A program made the translations under genes and the position numbers. From Ignavibacteriota bacterium (GTDB lineage Bacteria > Bacteroidota > UBA10030 > UBA6906): 6,584 nucleotides of DNA. The notes under the pieces are model-generated. The model was not told where the DNA came from. It searched no databases and saw only the letters and a list, made by a program, of their open reading frames with translations. The DNA is taken from NCBI GenBank assembly GCA_003161755.1, contig PMNP01000184.1, positions 1 to 6,584 on the forward strand, given 5' to 3'. Shown here piece after piece: positions 1-5,531 of this stretch; positions within the stretch are counted from its first letter, which is position 1; the number at the start of each line of letters is the position of its first letter.

Positions 1-646
1 CGCGCCCCACACTGTCGGACGTCCCGCCATTGGTCGTGGCGAGGGACAGCATCGAGTCCGTCGTAAAATGCGCGCCGGGGAAATGCCGGTTCACTGCAGT
101 CTGAATGTCATTGGAGAATGACGCCGACCCGGCTTTGCCAAGCTTCTTCTCCGCCTGGCGCATCATCGACTGCATGAATACCTGCGGTGCTTCCTGCATG
201 ATGGTCTTCTGCAGCATCCCCTGAACAATCTGCATCTCGAAATCATTTCTGGGGTCGTAGTAGAGGCAGACTTTCAGTCCCACGGAGGTGTCGGTAAACG
301 CATCTACCGGCAGCACCAACGCCGCTGGTGCGTTGCCGCGCCGCACAAAGTCCTGGATGGAAAGCGTGTCAAATGGCACAGACACGCCATCTTTATTCTT
401 GAAGGTACGGACAAGCGTGAACGTTGACATCGAATCCAGAGTGGTTTCGATCTTCTTTGCGACTGGAGCGTTGCTCAGGTTAAGGAATGCGAGACGAATG
501 CCGCTGCTTTCCGGATGGCTCCCTCCGAAGATCTCGCCAAAGATGAAGATCATGAATATCGGCACGATGAAGGTCAAGGCCACCGCGGCACGGTCTGCAA
601 GGAACACCATGAAATATGATCGGATGAGCGCAACCATGCTTTTCAA
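1..646 (-). CDS. ABC-2 type transporter permease, partial (3' end outside window)
   Basis: This is the membrane subunit of an ABC-2 type exporter and pairs with the ATPase encoded just upstream. The frame stays open to the window edge (about 215 codons). It begins with a short basic amphipathic stretch (LIRSYFMVFLADR), then one strong membrane segment at about residues 20-41 (AVALTFIVPIFMIFIF), then a long, mostly polar region. This matches the ABC2_membrane_3 layout (YhhJ-like), with TM1 followed by a large extracytoplasmic domain. The remaining membrane segments would lie beyond the edge. I favour the TTG start at 646-644: it overlaps the ATPase stop (TTGA) and sits 8 nt after AAGGAGG (661-655). 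The ATG at 637 is 17 nt from that site. The overlap suggests translational coupling. The exported substrate is unknown; a drug or lipid-like compound is usual for this family. Confidence 0.82.
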   Translation of the reverse strand, partial: MKSMVALIRSYFMVFLADRAAVALTFIVPIFMIFIFGEIFGGSHPESSGIRLAFLNLSNAPVAKKIETTLDSMSTFTLVRTFKNKDGVSVPFDTLSIQDFVRRGNAPAALVLPVDAFTDTSVGLKVCLYYDPRNDFEMQIVQGMLQKTIMQEAPQVFMQSMMRQAEKKLGKAGSASFSNDIQTAVNRHFPGAHFTTDSMLSLATTNGGTSDSVGR

Positions 647-1560
647 TCGCGCATCCTCCTTCCTGTCAGGTGGAGGAAAAGATCCTCCAACGTCGGTTTT
701 CGCCAATCAATATTGGAATACCTCACGCCGGCCCGCTCCAAGACGGCGAGCGCGTCACTGATCTTCGTGTTGCTCCGCGGTTTCAGCTCAATCTTGTCCT
801 GATCGCCGATCACATCCCCGAATTGCTTTAGTGCGGGCTCCAACCCATCGGTCTCTTGGGATCGCTTGATAATCAGGGTTTCGTCAAAGGGGAGCAGCCG
901 GAGAAGTTCACGCGTCGTCCCTTCCGCCTGCAGCATGCCATGGTCAATGATCGCTGTTCGGGTGCAAAGGCGTTCAATCTCTTCCATATAATGTGAAGTG
1001 TAGACGATCGTCGTCCCTCCGGCATTGAGACTTGTGAGCAGATCGAAAATGGCATTGCGGGATTGAGGATCAACCCCCACGGTAGGCTCATCGCACAGGA
1101 GGAGCTCAGGATGGTGCAGGAGGGATGCCGCTACATTTAGCCGTCGCTTCATTCCGCCCGAGAAATTCTTAACACGGTCGTGCCGACGATCAGACAACTG
1201 CACAGCCGACATAACCTCATCGATACGAGCTTTCAATGTGCGCCGGTCCAACCCATAGAACCTTCCGAAAATGAGAAGGTTATCATGAGCCGACAACTCG
1301 TCGTACAAGGCAATCGCTTGGGGGACAAACCCGATGCGGAGACGGATCGATGGATCATCCGGCGATACGTGCTCTCCAAATATGGTGAGAGACCCTTCGT
1401 CGGGGCTCCGCTGTCCGATGAGGAGATTCATCAGCGTGGTCTTTCCCGCACCATTGGGGCCTACCAATCCAAAGAATTCCCCTCGCTGAACTTCAAACGA
1501 AATGGCGTTCAGGGCGGTGATGTTGGAGAAACGCTTGGTGACGTTTTGAACTGATATCAT
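643..1560 (-). CDS. ABC transporter ATP-binding protein (ABC-2 exporter type)
   Basis: This cytoplasmic ATPase (305 aa) powers an ABC-2 exporter. It carries every expected nucleotide-binding motif: Walker A GPNGAGKTT (34-42), Q-loop Q81 in FVPQ, signature FSGGMKRR (133-140), Walker B LLLCDEP (153-159) with catalytic E158, D-loop around VDPQSR (163-168), and switch histidine H190 in YTSH. After about residue 215 there is an accessory C-terminal region, as in CcmA/YadG/DrrA-like exporter ATPases, ending in the typical PTLEDLFLHLTGR. Length is normal for the family. ATG 1560 starts immediately before the conserved ISVQNVTKRF, and a weak AGGTGAG lies 11 nt upstream. The stop overlaps the permease start, so the two are almost certainly co-translated partners. 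The gap to the arsenic fusion gene upstream is 85 bp on the same strand, so read-through from the ars promoter is possible. No own promoter was convincing. Confidence 0.95.
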   Translation of the reverse strand: MISVQNVTKRFSNITALNAISFEVQRGEFFGLVGPNGAGKTTLMNLLIGQRSPDEGSLTIFGEHVSPDDPSIRLRIGFVPQAIALYDELSAHDNLLIFGRFYGLDRRTLKARIDEVMSAVQLSDRRHDRVKNFSGGMKRRLNVAASLLHHPELLLCDEPTVGVDPQSRNAIFDLLTSLNAGGTTIVYTSHYMEEIERLCTRTAIIDHGMLQAEGTTRELLRLLPFDETLIIKRSQETDGLEPALKQFGDVIGDQDKIELKPRSNTKISDALAVLERAGVRYSNIDWRKPTLEDLFLHLTGRRMRD

Positions 1561-1624
1561 GGGGCTGGGATCTCACCTATGCGATGGAAGGAGTTCCAGA
1601 GTATACGTATCCATGGATGAAGGG

Positions 1625-1638
1625 TTGCGTTGACGCAA
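1625..1638. repeat. Short inverted repeat between the ars operon and the ABC exporter genes
   Basis: TTGCGT and ACGCAA form 6-bp arms around a 2-nt centre, in the 85 bp gap after the stop of the fused arsenate reductase gene. As RNA it could fold as a 5-bp stem with a 4-nt loop. No run of U follows on the minus strand, so it is a poor intrinsic terminator. It could be a protein-binding site or chance. Confidence 0.3.
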
Positions 1639-1645
1639 AGGAGAT

Positions 1646-2506
1646 TCATCCACTCACATGGAGGCCAAGTTCATTTGTTGCAAATGCCCTGAATTCTGCA
1701 ACAATCTGGTCTCGCACAGATCGGAAGACGTCGAGGATTTCGCCCGGAGCGCCGCTCGCTTCTGCCGGATCAGGGAATCCCATGTGTATGCGCTGCCCCA
1801 CATTGCCGATGAATACCGGGCATTCGTCGCGGGCGTTGTCACAGACCGTGATCACATACTCGAACGATCCACCAACAAACTGGTCGACGGACTTCGGGTG
1901 GGCATGGCTCAAATCAATCCCCATTTCCTTCATCACTTGCACTGCGTAGGGATGGACTTCCTTCCCGGGATGAGTTCCGGCAGATTCCACCTGGAGCGAG
2001 GGCGCAACATGCCGCAACAATGCTTCTGCCATTTGACTCCGGCATGAATTGCCAGTGCAAAGAATCAAGATGCGCGGACCCAGGCGAAGTTCCATGCAGA
2101 TGGCACTCGTAGGGCACGCCCCCTTGAATTCCGCCGATTGCGTGACCGGACCACTCACCGATTCACGCGAGATCTTCTGGAATCCCTTTCTCGCAAAGTA
2201 CAACTCCGCAGAAGTTGTCAGCAACACCACACGGCGAACGCCTTTTGCATGCGCAAGCTTGATGAGTGCGTCATACAGTGCCGACCCAATGCCGCGGCTT
2301 CGCAGCATCGGGTCGACTGCAGCCGAACGGAGGAGGGCCGTTTCCCCCCCGTAATGTTCCATACCAATCACCCCGGCAATCGTCCCGTCGGCTTTTTCAG
2401 CCACCAGGAACCCTTCGAGATGATCTTTCACGCCAGCACGCGGAAGCGATGACCGGTCCAGAAGGCCCAGGATTTGATCAGCATCCCGCACTTCAGCTTT
2501 TCTCAT
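1646..2506 (-). CDS. arsC: Fused ArsN-type GNAT acetyltransferase / arsenate reductase ArsC
   Basis: This is a two-domain arsenic protein of 286 aa. Residues 1 to about 140 are a GNAT fold resembling ArsN2: the acetyl-CoA loop RSRGIG is at 69-74, after the strand LLRSAAVDP, and LYFARKGF is at 102-109. Residues about 145-286 are an arsenate reductase of the low-molecular-weight phosphatase fold. Its P-loop CTGNSCRS (150-157) fits CX5R, with C222 (VCDNARDEC) and C229 downstream and D246 in FPDP. The cysteine offsets +72 and +79 equal those of Cys10, Cys82 and Cys89 in pI258 ArsC. That points to reduction of As(V) to As(III) through an internal disulfide cascade recycled by thioredoxin. It is the third gene after arsR and arsM, 17 nt past the arsM stop. 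I chose ATG 2506 because MRKAEVRDAD is a usual GNAT opening; ATG 2533, overlapping arsM and preceded by AAAGGGG, is a real alternative. The acetyltransferase substrate is unknown. Confidence 0.92.
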   Translation of the reverse strand: MRKAEVRDADQILGLLDRSSLPRAGVKDHLEGFLVAEKADGTIAGVIGMEHYGGETALLRSAAVDPMLRSRGIGSALYDALIKLAHAKGVRRVVLLTTSAELYFARKGFQKISRESVSGPVTQSAEFKGACPTSAICMELRLGPRILILCTGNSCRSQMAEALLRHVAPSLQVESAGTHPGKEVHPYAVQVMKEMGIDLSHAHPKSVDQFVGGSFEYVITVCDNARDECPVFIGNVGQRIHMGFPDPAEASGAPGEILDVFRSVRDQIVAEFRAFATNELGLHVSG

Positions 2507-2523
2507 CGTGCAACCTGATTCGC

Positions 2524-3357
2524 TTAGCAGCATCCATCGCCCCTTTCGCCGCATTTGCACATGGGCTTAACGGCATGTACCGTAATGCTCTTCACCGTGC
2601 TGCCCGATTGTCTGTAGGCAAGAATATCTTCCTTGCTGAGATATGCTGACAGCAGTTCGTCGGACAACGGCATTGCCCTTTCTATTTTGACGGTCACTTC
2701 CTGGAACCCTACCCGGCGCGCTACCGCAAGGTATTCCTCTTGTTGAAGCGCTCCGGAAACACATCCTGCGTACATCTCGGCAGCTTGTTTGACTGCAGGG
2801 GGAAGAGTTCCCGAGAGCACGATATCGGATACGGCGAAGCGGCCTCCGGGTTTGAGCACGCGATAAAGCTCTGCAAACGCCCGAGCCTTATCCGGCACGA
2901 GGTTGAGCACGCAGTTGCTTACCGCCACATCAATGCTGTTGGACTCCACCGGCATCGCTTCGATTTCACCAAGTCGGAATTCAACATTCTCATATCCCAT
3001 TTTCTTCTTATTCACTTCGGCCCGCGCGATCATCGCAGAGGTCATGTCGATGCCTATCACCTTGCCGGTTTCTCCCACAAGTCCCCTGGCCACGAAGACA
3101 TCATTGCCTGCGCCGCTGCCGAGATCGAGCACCGTTTCTCCGGGTTGAATCTTTGCAACGTCGGTGGGTATGCCACATCCCAATCCGAGGTCGGCCTCCG
3201 GCACGTAGCCTTTCTTCGAGGAATAGTCTTCGGAAAATGTGAACTCCGTTGTTCCGCAACACGACGTACTCGCGCAGCAGGCAGATTTGCCGGTCTCAGC
3301 AATCTTTCCATAGACTTCGCGAACAGTGCTCTTCAATTCTTCATTCGATGTTTGCAT
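2524..3357 (-). CDS. arsM: Arsenite S-adenosylmethionine methyltransferase
   Basis: This cytosolic enzyme (277 aa) methylates As(III) using S-adenosylmethionine. SAM motif I is LDLGSGAGND (77-86), with the acidic GIDM (102-105) after the next strand. The three conserved arsenic-binding cysteines of the family are present: C61 (GLGCG), C149 (SNCVLNL) and C199 (AGCVSGA). The protein also has cysteine pairs near the N-terminus (27-28, 33-34) and a cysteine-rich tail (CKCGERGDGCC, 267-277). I favour ATG 3357: it has AAAGGGA upstream at suitable spacing, and MQTSNEELKSTVREVYG is a natural ArsM beginning. ATG 3378 (7 residues longer, 6 nt after the arsR stop) is possible but lacks a Shine-Dalgarno match. 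It is the second gene of the ars operon. Its substrate would be supplied by the arsenate reductase domain encoded next. Products would be mono- to trimethylated arsenicals; which one dominates cannot be told. Confidence 0.95.
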   Translation of the reverse strand: MQTSNEELKSTVREVYGKIAETGKSACCASTSCCGTTEFTFSEDYSSKKGYVPEADLGLGCGIPTDVAKIQPGETVLDLGSGAGNDVFVARGLVGETGKVIGIDMTSAMIARAEVNKKKMGYENVEFRLGEIEAMPVESNSIDVAVSNCVLNLVPDKARAFAELYRVLKPGGRFAVSDIVLSGTLPPAVKQAAEMYAGCVSGALQQEEYLAVARRVGFQEVTVKIERAMPLSDELLSAYLSKEDILAYRQSGSTVKSITVHAVKPMCKCGERGDGCC

Positions 3358-3384
3358 TTTGCTTTCCCTTTCACTCATGGTGTA

Positions 3385-3723
3385 TTACCGACACTTGGTG
3401 TCTGTGCAGGTGCATTTGATGGATTCCAGGAATTCTTCCAGGAGGCTGGCCAGCTCGTTCATCTTATCCGGGTCAACGCAGTAGCAACTGCGCGGGCCAT
3501 CGATGGTGCCCCGGATCATTCCGACATTCTTCAGTTCTTTCAGATGCTGCGAAACCGTCGACTGGGCGAGCGGGATGACATTAACGATCTCACCGCACAC
3601 GCACTCGCTTCGCTTGGCCAGTTCGCGCAGAATGGCAACGCGGGCAGGATGCGCAAGGGCCTTCGCCACGCGTGCAAGCCGCACATCGGCTTTGCGGAAT
3701 TCCTCGGTTTTCGTCAACGGCAT
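3385..3723 (-). CDS. arsR: ArsR-family arsenic-responsive transcriptional repressor
   Basis: This is a winged-helix repressor (112 aa, normal length) that should bind the operator in its own promoter and release it on binding As(III). The opening helix runs to LAHPARVAILREL (23-35), the recognition helix is QSTVSQHLKELKNVG (54-68), and the wing is around 70-84. The metal-site signature ECVCGE places C41 and C43 at the start of the DNA-binding region, as in the plasmid R773 ArsR type. Further cysteines occur at 80 and 82 (SCYC) and in the tail (CTCTDTKC; 104, 106, 111), so more than one arsenic-binding arrangement is possible. ATG 3723 has GAGAGG 5 nt upstream. It is the first gene of the operon, followed after 6 or 27 nt by arsM depending on the arsM start. 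Confidence 0.95.
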   Translation of the reverse strand: MPLTKTEEFRKADVRLARVAKALAHPARVAILRELAKRSECVCGEIVNVIPLAQSTVSQHLKELKNVGMIRGTIDGPRSCYCVDPDKMNELASLLEEFLESIKCTCTDTKCR

Positions 3724-3728
3724 TGGAG

Positions 3729-3734
3729 CCTCTC
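3729..3734 (-). promoter_or_regulatory. Ribosome binding site of arsR
   Basis: GAGAGG on the minus strand lies 5 nt before the arsR ATG and fixes that start. It directly follows the operator repeat in the leader. Confidence 0.75.
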
Positions 3735-3737
3735 TTT

Positions 3738-3753
3738 ATCGTATCTTTACGAT
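3738..3753. promoter_or_regulatory. Probable ArsR operator, perfect inverted repeat
   Basis: Read on the minus strand, ATCGTA and TACGAT are perfect 6-bp arms around AAGA. The repeat begins 2 nt after the -10 hexamer and would cover the expected transcription start (about 3749-3750), so a bound dimer would block initiation. Its symmetry and position suit an ArsR/SmtB-family repressor, and the gene directly downstream is arsR. Binding is inferred, not shown. Confidence 0.8.
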
Positions 3754-3755
3754 TA

Positions 3756-3784
3756 ATAATAGGAAAAGTTTCACCTTCTGTCAA
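3756..3784 (-). promoter_or_regulatory. Sigma-70 type promoter of the ars operon
   Basis: On the minus strand, a perfect -35 hexamer TTGACA (3784-3779) and a -10 hexamer TATTAT (3761-3756, five of six consensus bases) are separated by exactly 17 bp. The predicted start falls inside the adjacent inverted repeat, about 26 nt before the arsR ATG. Such a strong promoter with an overlapping operator fits a repressed, inducible operon of arsR, arsM and the fused arsenate reductase gene. Confidence 0.87.
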
Positions 3785-3822
3785 GGAGAATCGATCCGGA
3801 TTTTGATGTTATTCGGCAGACG

Positions 3823-3844
3823 GCCCAATCAAGGCAGATTGGGC
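3823..3844 (-). terminator. Hairpin at the end of the GNAT-like gene, possible terminator without U-tract
   Basis: GCCCAATC and GATTGGGC form a perfect 8-bp stem with a 6-nt loop. The stop codon of the upstream GNAT-like gene (3831-3829) lies inside the structure. No U-run follows, so intrinsic termination would be weak. It sits 38 bp before the ars -35 hexamer and may limit read-through into the ars operon or protect the 3' end of the mRNA. Confidence 0.45.
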
Positions 3845-4341
3845 ATGGCGGAAGGTACTACATGGTCTTCCCGTTCAAGCAGGGGCACCATGAGTTCCTT
3901 CGCCAGCGCCGCGGCAAGCCGACGGCCTCCAGAACTGAAGCCCCAGAAGAAGAGGTTTTTGATGGGATGGTCTTTGACGATTGACCGCACTGCCTTGGAA
4001 GCGGACTTCATTGCGAGTCCTTTGCCCCTGTATTCGGGAAGCACAAGGGCTGAGCAAAGGTAGATCGCTTCGTACCGTTCTCCGACCGGGGTTTCATCGA
4101 GGAGTCCCTGCTCATTGATTTCCTTGCGCAGGAACTGGTTCATCAACACGGTCGTGGTGGGAAAGATCAGGATCCAGACGATCGGACCGTTGGCGTCTGT
4201 TTCTTCTGTCATAGCCGCCGGATGAATCCGCTTCAGTTTGGCAACGTCACGTTCCGTAACGGATATCTGTTCGCGGTCGCGTTTGGTTCCGAAGAACTCA
4301 TCTGCGAGCCGGATCATGCGCTGCAGGTTTTCGGATTGCAT
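3829..4341 (-). CDS. GNAT-like acetyltransferase-fold protein, function unknown
   Basis: I do not recognise a specific family for this 170 aa soluble protein. The region YEAIYLCSALVLPEYRGKGLAMKSASKAV (90-118) resembles GNAT motif A: a beta strand, then RGKGLA (105-110) fitting R-x-x-G-x-G/A, then a helix. A later stretch, NLFFWGFSSGGRRLAAALAKEL (129-150), could be the following strand and helix. The N-terminal half (1-60) is mostly helical and polar and shows no clear motif. ATG 4341 is the only good start, although the Shine-Dalgarno match is weak. It lies upstream of the ars promoter on the same strand but has a 3' hairpin, so it is probably a separate transcription unit. No arsenic-linked feature was seen in it, and the substrate is unknown. 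The coding call is good; the GNAT assignment is moderate. Confidence 0.75.
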   Translation of the reverse strand: MQSENLQRMIRLADEFFGTKRDREQISVTERDVAKLKRIHPAAMTEETDANGPIVWILIFPTTTVLMNQFLRKEINEQGLLDETPVGERYEAIYLCSALVLPEYRGKGLAMKSASKAVRSIVKDHPIKNLFFWGFSSGGRRLAAALAKELMVPLLEREDHVVPSAMPNLP

Positions 4342-4388
4342 GGCTTCTGATCCACATCAAAAGGAAGTTCGTGGTTGTCTGAATGTGA

Positions 4389-4417
4389 AATCTACAAATG
4401 GTCGAACCTAACTGCAA
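4389..4417 (-). promoter_or_regulatory. Weak candidate promoter for the GNAT-like gene
   Basis: On the minus strand, TTGCAG (4417-4412) and TAGATT (4394-4389) are 17 bp apart and match the sigma-70 hexamers at three and four positions. The spacing and the location 48 bp before the ATG suit a promoter, but a match this poor can arise by chance. The rest of the 157 bp divergent gap (4342-4498) shows only an isolated GATAAT at 4464-4469 on the plus strand, with no good -35 partner. Confidence 0.25.
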
Positions 4418-4498
4418 TGTGTGTTGAGTGACGGCTCGGAGGATTGCGCCACTTGAGATTGGCGATAATTGTCATTAATTGAACGGAGGAATTCCGCT

Positions 4499-5455
4499 AT
4501 GACTATCGACCAATCGAGAATCCTCCGACCGTCTCGTGTGCGACCGCACGACTGCATTGGCATCGTTGCGCCCGCCGGGCCCGTCTCTGATTCCTCTCGC
4601 CTCCAAGCGGGCGTGGCGTACTTGGAGCGAATTGGATACCGCACAAAGGTCGCACCCCATGCTGAAGCCGTTCACGGTCATCTGGCCGGAACCGACGCGG
4701 AACGTGCTGCCGACCTCATGGCAATGTTTCTTGATCCCGGAGTGCAGGCGATCATCTGCCTTCGGGGAGGATTCGGGTCGACAAGGATTCTCCCTCTTCT
4801 TGACTTTGAGCTTATCAAGCGCCATCCCAAGGTTTTCTCGGGTTTCAGCGATATCACAACTCTTCAGCTTGCTCTTTGGCACCGATGTCTACTCGTTACC
4901 TTCCATGGACCGATGCTGGCGCCGGATTTCTCAGGGGCTATCGACCCCTTGACGGAATCTTCATTCTGGGGAATGGTCTCGGGCGACAACGAATCAGCAG
5001 TGCTTTCGCTTTTTCAATCAGCATCTGCAAGAACGCTGTTTCCGGGTCAGGCAACTGGTCGATTGCTTGGGGGAAACCTCTCTTTGCTCTCAGTCCTGGT
5101 TGGGACTCCTTTCATCCCCGACTTTACCGGTTCCCTCCTCTATATGGAAGAGGTGGGCGAAGAACCGTACAGGGTGGACCGGGCTCTTACCCATCTGACA
5201 ATGAGTGGGATCTTCAGCCGAGCAAACGGGGTAGTGGCGGGGGAGTTTTCAAATTGCACGCCCAAAGACCCATCCCGCCCTACGCTTTCCGTTGAAAGAC
5301 TGCTGGAAGACCTTGCCGGCAGCCTCAGAGTCCCCTTTTCTGCCGGATGCCTCTTCGGACACGTTCCTTCGAAACTGACGCTCCCCACCGGTGTGCTGGC
5401 ACAGTTCAACGCCGATGAGGGGATGCTGAAGCTGATGGAGCCTGCCGTTTTTTAG
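4499..5455 (+). CDS. LD-carboxypeptidase, peptidase family S66 (LdcA/MccF-like)
   Basis: This family S66 serine peptidase (318 aa, usual length) has members that remove the terminal D-alanine from murein tetrapeptides in cell-wall recycling (LdcA) or cleave microcin C (MccF). The opening CIGIVAPAGPV (19-29) is typical, as are CLRGGFGSTRILPLLD (87-102) and the nucleophile elbow GFSDIT, with catalytic S117. E217 (LYMEEVGEEPYRVDR) and H288 (LFGH) complete the expected Ser-Glu-His triad. GRLLGGNLSLLSVLVGT (187-203) is another family hallmark. There is no signal peptide, so a cytoplasmic location is expected. ATG 4499 follows GGAGG with 9 nt spacing; an in-frame TTG 30 nt upstream lacks such a site. 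It lies 76 bp before purN on the same strand. Role in recycling versus MccF-like detoxification cannot be separated by sequence alone; recycling is the more common assignment. Confidence 0.93.
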   Translation: MTIDQSRILRPSRVRPHDCIGIVAPAGPVSDSSRLQAGVAYLERIGYRTKVAPHAEAVHGHLAGTDAERAADLMAMFLDPGVQAIICLRGGFGSTRILPLLDFELIKRHPKVFSGFSDITTLQLALWHRCLLVTFHGPMLAPDFSGAIDPLTESSFWGMVSGDNESAVLSLFQSASARTLFPGQATGRLLGGNLSLLSVLVGTPFIPDFTGSLLYMEEVGEEPYRVDRALTHLTMSGIFSRANGVVAGEFSNCTPKDPSRPTLSVERLLEDLAGSLRVPFSAGCLFGHVPSKLTLPTGVLAQFNADEGMLKLMEPAVF

Positions 5456-5531
5456 TGCCTCAATTCTTGTGTTTATTTCTCATTAGTATTAACTTGCCGT
5501 ATCACTTTCTGCTCATGCAGTGCGGGATCAC
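5456..5531 (+). other. Gap between the LD-carboxypeptidase gene and purN
   Basis: This 76 bp stretch is more AT-rich than its neighbours. I found no hairpin with a U-tract and no convincing promoter pair, so whether purN is transcribed together with the peptidase gene is open. GGGA shortly before the purN ATG is the likely ribosome binding site. Confidence 0.4.

Noticed and set aside
288..761. A 157-codon plus-strand open frame over the ABC permease and the ATPase 3' end
   Set aside because: It is a shadow of the ABC genes; the minus-strand frames carry the family motifs and Shine-Dalgarno site.
2740..3756. A 338-codon open frame on the plus strand opposite arsM and arsR
   Set aside because: Its translation shows no recognisable family, and it lies wholly antisense to two well-recognised genes with intact motifs. 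Long antisense frames are common in such GC-rich coding DNA.
4443..4488. Possible plus-strand promoter for the LD-carboxypeptidase gene (GATAAT at 4464-4469; TTGAGA nearby)
   Set aside because: GATAAT has no acceptable -35 at 16-18 bp, and TTGAGA has only TAATTG at 17 bp, a poor -10. A promoter must exist nearby, but I cannot place it.
4475..4882. A 135-codon minus-strand open frame inside the LD-carboxypeptidase gene
   Set aside because: It is antisense to a recognised S66 peptidase with a complete catalytic triad and has no motif of its own.
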